A stretch of 5,480 nucleotides of DNA. It comes from Anaerolineae bacterium (lineage in GTDB: Bacteria > Chloroflexota > Anaerolineae > Aggregatilineales > Aggregatilineaceae). The stretch spans positions 1 to 5,480 of the forward strand of contig JAFGJA010000213.1 of assembly GCA_016929355.1 (NCBI GenBank). The letters are read 5' to 3'. The notes below the pieces were generated by a model. It saw only the letters and a list, made by a program, of their open reading frames with translations. It was not told where the DNA came from and made no database searches. The translations under genes were made by a program, and so were the position numbers. Below are positions 1-5,480 of this stretch, in pieces (the stretch's first letter is position 1; every line of letters begins with the position of its first letter).

Positions 1-18
1 ATTCCGTTAATTTGGAGT

Positions 19-105
19 GGTTTCATTATACGAAAATGTGAGACAAATTCAACTTTTTGCTCAATTTCTCAACGAATCAATTACCGAGCAGGTTTCACTA
101 TACGG
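19..105. repeat. Near-identical 14-base direct repeat around the 3' end of the kinase-STAND gene
   Basis: GGTTTCATTATACG at 19-32 and GGTTTCACTATACG at 91-104 match at 13 of 14 positions. The right copy encodes the P-Y-S-E-T part of the conserved C-terminal tail. The left copy is outside the gene, and in one minus-strand frame it reads S-Y-N-E-T-T. It could be a fragment left by duplication of the gene end, or coincidence. The rest of bases 1-60 is AT-rich and shows no gene and no convincing terminator. Confidence 0.35.
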
Positions 106-3100
106 TTCTCCCTGGAAAAATTGATCCCATTCGGCAAACGTCAAGTTACGATTGGCGATCTGGCACGCGCGCTGTTTCCAATCTGGCAGGTCCACATTCC
201 ACACCGCCACCGTATGATCCCAACTCCCCGAAATCAGGAAGCGATCATCAGGGCTAAACACAACGGCGCTCACATTGCCGCGCTGCCCCTGCAATGGCAA
301 CCCTACCGGCTGGCCCGTTGCCACATCCCACAGGCGAATCGTCGCGTCCCAACTGCCGGACGCGAGCAAGCTGCTATCTGAATTGAACGCCACGCTCACC
401 ACATAGTTATCGTGGCCTGTAAGCGGTGGGCGCACCGGCTGTCGAGTCGCCACATCCCACAAAATGATCGTGTTGTCCCGGCTGCCGGATGCTAACAATG
501 TGCTATCAGGACTGAACGCCAGTCCCATGATCGTATTGGTATGCTCGGTGAGCGGATCGCCAACTGGCTGGCGGGTTTGCATATCCCACAAGATGATCGT
601 TTTATCAAAACTGCCGGTAGCAAGCAGACTTCCATCAGGGCTGATGGCAACAGACTCGACTTTTTCTTTATGCACAATGACCGGTTCCCCGATCATTTGC
701 CCGGTAGCGACATTCCAAAAGACGACGCGGCTGTCATCACCCCCAGAAACCAGCGTTTCCCCATCCGGGCTGAATGCCAGCGCCAAAATCGCCTGCACAT
801 GCCCGCCGGATAATTCACCCGCCAATGAACCGGACGCCACATCCCATAGTTTAATCGTGCGATCCTGACTGCCAGACGCCAACAAACGCCCATCAGGGCT
901 AAAGGCTAAGGTGCTTACCGCCCCCTCGTGCCCTTCAAGGATGGCGATCTGTGCGCCGGTTTGCGCATCCCACAGCCGCACACTCAGATCGTCGCCCGTC
1001 CCATCGGACGCCCCACTGGATGACGCAATCACCGATCCATCGGGGCTGATAGCGACACTCAGCACTTCGTTAAAATGTCCCGCCAGCAGCCGGATCAACG
1101 GATATTGGCTGGCGAGGTCCCATATCATGACCTGATTGTTATTCGCGCCTGCCGCCAGATGATAACTGTCAGGCTGAAAAGCGACATCCCAAATTTCGGC
1201 TCCCGGCACGGTGAGCGGCGCAGCCAGCGCCGAACGGCCCGAAGCGGTATCCCAGACCAGCACTTCACCCGCCGCATCACCGGACGCCAACCAGCGCCCA
1301 TCATCACTAAACGCAATGCTGCGCACCCAATCCGCATGGCCGCTCAGGGGGCGACCATAAGCTGCTAATGAGGCCACATCCCACAACTGCACGGTATTAT
1401 CCCAACTGCCGGATGCCAATAATGCCCCATCAGGGCTGAATGCCACACTCCATACCCAGTTGGTGTGACCTTCCAGCGCGGCGATCAAAGTCGGATCATC
1501 CAAATCGGCCATATCCCACAGACTGACCAGACCATCCCCGCCGCCAGAGGCCATCATCTGCCCATCAGGGCTGAAGGCCACCGTAAACACTTGCGCGAGC
1601 ATGTCCGTTTCGATACTGTGCAACAGATCGCTCGTCATGGTTTGCGTATCAGCATCTTGTTGGATGCGCCACAAACTGATCGTACCGTCCTCACTTCCGG
1701 CGGCTAATACATCTCCCGCAGGTTGGAAGGCCAATCCCCACACCGGATCGGTATGATGGGCAAGCGGTTCCGCCGCCAATGCACCGGAGGCCACATCCCA
1801 CAGATAGATCGTGCCATCATTGCTCGCCACTGCTAATGTTGCGCCATCGAGACTGAACGCCAGCGCATTAACTCGCTCACTCGTAATATCAAGCGGCTGC
1901 CCGATCATACGATGAGTGGCGGTATCCCATAAGATCACACGCCCATCATGCGCGCCCGCCGCCAGCACACGCCCATCCGGGCTGTAAGCGACACAACGCA
2001 CGGCGCTGGTGTGATCGGGCAGAATGGTTTCCAATTGAGCATTAGTTTGCAGCAGCGTGAGCAAATTATTGCGGGCTTCGAGCGTATCCGCCGCATTAAA
2101 GGCTTCGAGATTCAAGAGCAGCGCCAGATCAACCTGATCGCTGTTTTGGAGCGCCAACGCCGCCAACTCACCGGAACGCGCCCGGTCAGCATTGGTATTA
2201 GCAACCGTTTCCGCGTCCTGGGCGCGCTGCTGCCCATCATACGCCAGGAGTGCTGCTCCTATCGCCAGGAGCATCAGCACCACCAGAATGGCAACCGCCC
2301 CCTGATTGATCCGATGGCGGCGCAGGTCCAGCGCGATGCTGGCTTGAATATAAGCGCGCTCATCTTCGGTCAGTCCTAACTGGTCATTTTCCAGCAGCGC
2401 TTTAAACCGGACCAGACGTTCACCACGCGCCAGAAAACTCGCGTCGCGCCCGGTATGAATCCATTCGGCGGTGGCGGCGGCTAACCGGCGCTGCGTGATC
2501 AGATCGGCGCGATTGGTTTCCAGCCATTCGCGTAAGCGCTGCCATTCCCGCAGCAAGGCTTCGTGCGCCACTTCGATAGTGGGTTCGCGCGTCTGCAAAT
2601 CGTGATCAAAGGTGAGCAAGCGGAATTTACCATAGGTATCCAGCACCGCCTGCATGATCGTTTTCTGTTCGGCGGGCACTGCCAGAATTTCGCCCCACCG
2701 GACCCGCCGCCGGGTATCGTCGCTGCCTTCTTCGATGTTGACCAGCCGCAAAAATAATTGGCGAACCGCCGCTTGCTGATTTTCAGGCATTTTCGTATAC
2801 AAATCTTCAGCGCGCCGGGCCAATGCGCCGCGCACACCACCGCTCGCTTGATACCCGGCCAGCGTCAACAAGCGATCCTGACGATGCTCAAACAGTTCCG
2901 TCAGGGCATATTGCAGCAGGGGCAGCGCGCCCGGCTGCTGGATCACATCGGTCGCAATCGCCGCCGCTAACCCTGGTTCCAATATCAAGCCTGCTTTTTC
3001 CGCAGGACCAACAATCGTCTCACGCAGTTCATTGGGTTCAAGCGGCAGCACGGTTGCCGAGCGCGCGAGTACCAATTTGCCAAATTGAGGAAACAGCAAG

Positions 3101-4692
3101 GGGCGATCATAAAAATCGGCGCGCAGGGTAATAACCACCCGCAGTTGACTCGCTGCGTCATTAACGGCATGGCACAAATTATTCATGAACAAGCGCTGCT
3201 GTGCTTCATCCTCGACCAGCGTAAACAATTCTTCAAACTGATCGATCAGCAGCAAAAGATGCTCGTCACCCTGCGGCAGTACGCGGTGAACAGCTTCGGC
3301 AAGCCCATATTCGCTGGCCTGCATCAGATCGCGCAATTCGGATTCGGCAAACGGCCCCGTCGCAATGCTCAACAGCGCCGTTTCCAGTTCGGCAAAAGGC
3401 TGCGTACCGGGAACCATACTGGCAGTGAACCACTGATCCGAACCAGGGATACGCCCCTGTTGCAGCGCCGGAATCAAACCGGCCCGCACCACGCTGGATT
3501 TACCGCTCCCACTCGGCCCGATCACGGCCAGGAAATGGCTATCGGGCGATGGGTCACCCATCCGCGCAAGCAAGTTATTGATGAATTCCGTCCGCCCAAA
3601 AAAGTTCGAAGCGTCAGCCGCTTCAAAAGGACGCAGCCCCTTATACGGATTTTGCAGTTCAAGCACCATGCCAAAATCCAACGTAGCGGCAGCACCATCA
3701 AGCGGAATCGTACCGGCCCCGCCCTCATGAGGGAATTGGAGCGTGGAAACATCCATCTCCTGCGATGGCGTGTGGCCGGGGGGGCCATCAACGGGCCGGG
3801 TTTTATACGGGTCATCGCCCGGCCTGCGCGCTAACTTCCCGCCGGGCTTGATGGCTGCCGGGGGCAAGTCCTGAATAGCCATACGGAACGCCGCCGCGAA
3901 ACTCGGCGCATCAGGATAGCGATCTTTTGGTTTTTTGGAGGTTGCCTGCGTAATCACCACATTCAGCGTATACGGCAAATCGGGCCGGATGAGTTGAAGC
4001 GGCGGCGGCGGATCATTCACCTGTTTGCTCAACACATCAGTGATATTCGCCGAATCAAAAGGCAGTGAGCCGGTCAGCAGTTGGTACAGCACGATTCCCA
4101 GACTGTAGATGTCCGTTTGCGGCGAGACTTCCTCGCGCATGATCTGTTCGGGGGACATATAGGCCGGGGAACCAAAAAGCGGCTCTTTGCCGGACTTGCG
4201 CTCATAGGTAAACAATCCTTTGGCAATGCCAAAGTCCGTGAGGTAAGCGTTACCCTCGTCATCAAAGAGGATATTGGCCGGGGTCAAATCCTGGTGAATA
4301 ACACCGTTGCGGTGGGCAATCGCCAAAGCGGACGTAATCTGATCCAGCAGTCGCGCAATTGAGAATAAATCCCAGGAACCGCGCTCGTGAATATGTTCGT
4401 GCAAGCTCCCTCCACGCAGCCAACGCATGACCAGATAGGCGTTATTCGGTTCGCGCCAATGATCGTAAAGTGGGACGATGTGGATATGTTCCAAGCGGGC
4501 GATCAGTTGGGCTTCGGCCTGAAAGCGCCGGATAAAATCCGGGGCATTTGCATATTTGGGCAGGATAATCTTGATGGCGACTTCACGCTCCACCGCAAAT
4601 TGATATGCCCGGTACACAGCCGCAAACCCGCCCAGTCCGAGTAATTCACGGAGTTCATACCCTTTGACGATACGCCCGCTTAGATCGTCCAT
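61..4692 (-). CDS. Ser/Thr protein kinase - nSTAND1 NTPase - transmembrane - WD40 (14 repeats) signalling protein
   Basis: Multidomain kinase/STAND sensor of 1543 residues, complete from ATG to TGA. Kinase domain, about residues 12-275: glycine loop GLGGFAAVY (19-27, third Gly replaced by Ala24), VAIK Lys41, helix-C Glu60, catalytic loop HQDLTPAN (133-140), DFG 153-155, SPE 180-182, Asp194, Arg258. The HRD Arg and catalytic-loop Lys are Gln134 and Thr137, an atypical loop, but Asp135 and Asn140 remain. A Pro/Gly/Thr-rich linker (276-345) leads to the nSTAND1 domain, about 346-725: NPYKGLRPF, FFGR (364-367), Walker A GPSGSGKS (392-399), Walker B LLLLIDQFEE (479-488), RADFYDR (524-530), GALP (588-591), VAHEALLREW (708-717). 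One hydrophobic segment at 799-817 follows, then a short polar linker, then 14 WD40 repeats (888-1503) and a conserved-type tail. STAND proteins are ATP-dependent switches triggered by their repeat domains; control of the kinase is inferred. Substrate and ligand are unknown. The start is supported by an upstream purine-rich site and by kinase homology beginning at once. Confidence 0.95.
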   Translation of the reverse strand: MDDLSGRIVKGYELRELLGLGGFAAVYRAYQFAVEREVAIKIILPKYANAPDFIRRFQAEAQLIARLEHIHIVPLYDHWREPNNAYLVMRWLRGGSLHEHIHERGSWDLFSIARLLDQITSALAIAHRNGVIHQDLTPANILFDDEGNAYLTDFGIAKGLFTYERKSGKEPLFGSPAYMSPEQIMREEVSPQTDIYSLGIVLYQLLTGSLPFDSANITDVLSKQVNDPPPPLQLIRPDLPYTLNVVITQATSKKPKDRYPDAPSFAAAFRMAIQDLPPAAIKPGGKLARRPGDDPYKTRPVDGPPGHTPSQEMDVSTLQFPHEGGAGTIPLDGAAATLDFGMVLELQNPYKGLRPFEAADASNFFGRTEFINNLLARMGDPSPDSHFLAVIGPSGSGKSSVVRAGLIPALQQGRIPGSDQWFTASMVPGTQPFAELETALLSIATGPFAESELRDLMQASEYGLAEAVHRVLPQGDEHLLLLIDQFEELFTLVEDEAQQRLFMNNLCHAVNDAASQLRVVITLRADFYDRPLLFPQFGKLVLARSATVLPLEPNELRETIVGPAEKAGLILEPGLAAAIATDVIQQPGALPLLQYALTELFEHRQDRLLTLAGYQASGGVRGALARRAEDLYTKMPENQQAAVRQLFLRLVNIEEGSDDTRRRVRWGEILAVPAEQKTIMQAVLDTYGKFRLLTFDHDLQTREPTIEVAHEALLREWQRLREWLETNRADLITQRRLAAATAEWIHTGRDASFLARGERLVRFKALLENDQLGLTEDERAYIQASIALDLRRHRINQGAVAILVVLMLLAIGAALLAYDGQQRAQDAETVANTNADRARSGELAALALQNSDQVDLALLLNLEAFNAADTLEARNNLLTLLQTNAQLETILPDHTSAVRCVAYSPDGRVLAAGAHDGRVILWDTATHRMIGQPLDITSERVNALAFSLDGATLAVASNDGTIYLWDVASGALAAEPLAHHTDPVWGLAFQPAGDVLAAGSEDGTISLWRIQQDADTQTMTSDLLHSIETDMLAQVFTVAFSPDGQMMASGGGDGLVSLWDMADLDDPTLIAALEGHTNWVWSVAFSPDGALLASGSWDNTVQLWDVASLAAYGRPLSGHADWVRSIAFSDDGRWLASGDAAGEVLVWDTASGRSALAAPLTVPGAEIWDVAFQPDSYHLAAGANNNQVMIWDLASQYPLIRLLAGHFNEVLSVAISPDGSVIASSSGASDGTGDDLSVRLWDAQTGAQIAILEGHEGAVSTLAFSPDGRLLASGSQDRTIKLWDVASGSLAGELSGGHVQAILALAFSPDGETLVSGGDDSRVVFWNVATGQMIGEPVIVHKEKVESVAISPDGSLLATGSFDKTIILWDMQTRQPVGDPLTEHTNTIMGLAFSPDSTLLASGSRDNTIILWDVATRQPVRPPLTGHDNYVVSVAFNSDSSLLASGSWDATIRLWDVATGQPVGLPLQGQRGNVSAVVFSPDDRFLISGSWDHTVAVWNVDLPDWKQRACQIANRNLTFAEWDQFFQGEPYSETCSVIDSLRN
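184..2031 (-). repeat. 14 tandem WD40 repeats (two predicted seven-bladed propellers)
   Basis: Coding repeats in the C-terminal 40 percent of the kinase-STAND protein. The closing W-D (or W-R, W-N) positions fall near residues 923, 966, 1009, 1060, 1105, 1148, 1192, 1242, 1284, 1327, 1370, 1413, 1456 and 1499. Most are 43 residues apart, with short insertions before the 1060 and 1242 positions. The consensus is L-x-G-H ... V-x-S-V-A-F-S-P-D-G-x-x-L-A-S-G-S-x-D-x-T-I-x-L-W-D-V-A-T-G. Fourteen blades fit two seven-bladed propellers, with the second starting near residue 1200. Repeat 7 has lost both the GH and SPDG signatures. The DNA shows a recurring motif close to CATCAGGGCTGAA at the SPDG codons, but the units have diverged elsewhere, so this is not a recent perfect expansion. 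WD40 propellers are protein-interaction scaffolds; the partner is unknown. Confidence 0.93.
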
Positions 4693-4699
4693 GTGCCTG

Positions 4700-4707
4700 C
4701 CCTTCCC
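4700..4707 (-). promoter_or_regulatory. Ribosome binding site of the kinase-STAND gene
   Basis: The minus strand reads GGGAAGGG, followed by seven bases and then the ATG at 4690-4692. It is an imperfect Shine-Dalgarno sequence at the right spacing, and it supports this ATG as the start. The kinase fold begins about ten residues later, so no longer N-terminus is needed. Confidence 0.6.
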
Positions 4708-4752
4708 AATCAGCCAGCATCAACCACAAAACACACCCACTGACCTGAGTTT

Positions 4753-4780
4753 AGCATAGTCGCGTGGGAGCGCGAGTCAT
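4753..4780 (-). promoter_or_regulatory. Candidate sigma-70-type promoter for the kinase-STAND gene
   Basis: On the minus strand, ATGACT (4775-4780, four of six matches to TTGACA) is followed after 16 bases by TATGCT (4753-4758, four of six matches to TATAAT). It sits between the upstream terminator and the kinase start codon, which is where a promoter is needed. The leader to the ATG would be about 55 bases. Both hexamers are weak, so this is a positional inference more than a clear motif match. Confidence 0.3.
4760..4775. repeat. Short inverted repeat inside the candidate promoter spacer
   Basis: TCGCG and CGCGA are separated by TGGGAG, giving a 5-bp perfect inverted repeat centred near 4767. 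An A-T pair outside one G-G mismatch extends it slightly. It falls between the candidate -35 and -10 hexamers, where a repressor site could lie. It is short and GC-rich enough to arise by chance. Confidence 0.2.
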
Positions 4781-4788
4781 GGCCGGGT

Positions 4789-4823
4789 ATAAAATAAAAA
4801 GGGCCGGAGTAAAACCCCGACCC
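4789..4823 (-). terminator. Rho-independent terminator of the DUF11-protein gene
   Basis: Read on the minus strand, GGGTCGGGGT and ACTCCGGCCC form a continuous 10-bp stem (eight Watson-Crick pairs and two G-T wobbles) around a TTT loop. The run TTTTTATTTTAT follows directly. It lies about 48 bases after the TAA of the DUF11-protein gene. On the plus strand no T-run follows the stem, so it should work in one direction only. It separates transcription of that gene from the kinase gene downstream. Confidence 0.88.
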
Positions 4824-4871
4824 ATAACTCGTTAAACGATGAGATAATGCGCGCTATCTGCCTGAATTCGC

Positions 4872-5480
4872 TTAATCCGTGAGGCAGAGCACTTCATCAT
4901 CGGGCGCATCGGGCGACGGATGGCAGCCCGAATCGCCATAGGGAGATACAACCTTCACGCGAATTGTACCTGTATTGTTAGAGATGTTCGCGTCATCCTG
5001 AGCCGGAGCACTGGCCGTTGCCGTGAGCGGCAAGAACGTACCATACGCTGTACCAGCTTTGACCTGAACGGTGATGGTCATGCTTTTTGTCCCGTCAGCT
5101 TTAGCCAGATTGCCGTTAAGGTCCCAGACACCGGTCCCCAGATCGAAGGAATGAGCAGCATCCACCGTATGAGAGATATACGTCACATCATCCGACAGCT
5201 CAATCCCCGTGATGACGACATCATTGGCAGTCACATCAGAGTCGTTCCGCACCGAAATGGTATAGGTGAATATTTGCGGCGGGTCCGACTCAATCCGATA
5301 GTCATCGGCGGTGATTTCAACCACGAGGTCCGGCACGGCATAAGCGGTATGTTCTGCCGCATTCGCGTTTTCATCATTGGGATCGAGGCTCGGATTCGGG
5401 TCAAACGTGTTACTCTGGATGATCTCAACTGTGTTTGTGAACGACCCGGTCACTTCAGACTTGACAATGACCTGGATAGC
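4872..5480 (-). CDS. C-terminal part of a DUF11/CARDB-like repeat surface protein (5' end outside window)
   Basis: The frame is open to the right edge: nine more codons (AIQVIVKSE) precede the GTG at 5451-5453, so that GTG is an internal Val codon and the true start is outside. About 202 residues are visible. They comprise the end of one repeat (GSFTNTVEI, then an Asn/Asp/Pro-rich stretch with DPNPSLDPNDENAN) and one complete repeat that opens with PDLVVEITADD, continues through FTYTISVRNDSDVTANDVVI and closes with DDANISNNTGTIRVKVV. The T-N-T-V and N-I-S-N-N-T signatures and the beta-rich pattern are typical of DUF11/CARDB immunoglobulin-like domains in bacterial cell-surface or secreted proteins, where they act as spacers or adhesive modules. 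The tail after the last repeat is short and acidic, carries two Cys (GCHPSPDAPDDEVLC), and has no LPXTG motif, hydrophobic anchor or basic end. It stops at TAA and is followed by a strong terminator. The N-terminal signal and overall function cannot be seen. Confidence 0.85.
   Translation of the reverse strand, partial: AIQVIVKSEVTGSFTNTVEIIQSNTFDPNPSLDPNDENANAAEHTAYAVPDLVVEITADDYRIESDPPQIFTYTISVRNDSDVTANDVVITGIELSDDVTYISHTVDAAHSFDLGTGVWDLNGNLAKADGTKSMTITVQVKAGTAYGTFLPLTATASAPAQDDANISNNTGTIRVKVVSPYGDSGCHPSPDAPDDEVLCLTD

Noticed and set aside
39..71. Possible hairpin (TGAGA/TCTCA arms) overlapping the stop codon of the kinase gene, as a terminator.
   Set aside because: The outer stem is only five pairs, the loop is long, the inner pairing is A-T only, and only four T follow. 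It is too weak to call.
184..2031. Regularly spaced repeats of about 129 bases, considered as a CRISPR-like or minisatellite array.
   Set aside because: The period is three times 43 codons and the translation gives WD40 blades; the units are diverged and coding throughout.
1948..2379. A 143-codon open frame on the plus strand opposite the transmembrane and first WD40 region.
   Set aside because: Antisense shadow with no domain signature, and composition set by the opposite coding strand.
3085..3834. A 249-codon open frame on the plus strand opposite the STAND domain.
   Set aside because: It lies fully antisense to the Walker A/B region of a clearly real gene, shows no recognisable motif, and is rich in Arg, Gln and His as expected for a reverse-strand shadow.
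4693..4871. A possible small gene, small RNA or riboswitch in the intergenic region.
   Set aside because: The only strong structure is the terminator of the upstream gene. No start codon with a ribosome binding site opens a convincing frame, and no known riboswitch core was recognised.
5451..5453. GTG as a possible start codon of the DUF11-like gene.
   Set aside because: The frame stays open to the window edge and the upstream residues (AIQVIVKSE) continue the beta-strand pattern of the repeat, so this is an internal Val.

Overview
The window carries two protein genes, both on the minus strand, separated by a 179-base intergenic region. The main one spans almost the whole window. It encodes a 1543-residue multidomain signalling protein with an N-terminal eukaryotic-type Ser/Thr protein kinase, an nSTAND1-type (novel STAND) P-loop NTPase, one transmembrane segment, a short polar region rich in Ala, Asp and Arg, and 14 WD40 repeats, enough for two seven-bladed beta-propellers. 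It ends in a tail found at the C-terminus of many bacterial WD40/STAND proteins. The second gene enters from the right edge and lacks its 5' part. It encodes the C-terminus of a secreted or surface protein with DUF11/CARDB-like immunoglobulin-fold repeats.

The kinase-nSTAND1-WD40 combination, the NPYKGLRPF and FFGR start of the STAND domain, the VAHEALLREW motif, moderate GC content and a neighbouring DUF11 protein together suggest Chloroflexota, probably an Anaerolineae-like lineage. This is inferred from domain architecture only. A filamentous cyanobacterium or another complex bacterium is less likely but not excluded.

Layout: 1-60 is sequence downstream of the kinase gene with no gene seen; 61-4692 is the kinase-STAND-WD40 gene; 4693-4871 is intergenic and holds a ribosome-binding-site-like sequence, a weak promoter candidate with a small inverted repeat, and a strong intrinsic terminator for the upstream gene; 4872-5480 is the DUF11-protein 3' end. 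The terminator implies that the two genes are separate transcription units, so the shared strand does not by itself show a shared function.

The plausible working model, which is inference, is a membrane-tethered sensor. Ligand binding by the propellers would be relayed through the STAND ATPase switch to the kinase. No effector nuclease, TIR, protease, transposase, tRNA, rRNA or CRISPR array is visible. The features most worth a second look are the unusual kinase catalytic loop (HQDLTPAN instead of HRDLKPxN), the predicted membrane topology, and the 14-repeat double propeller.
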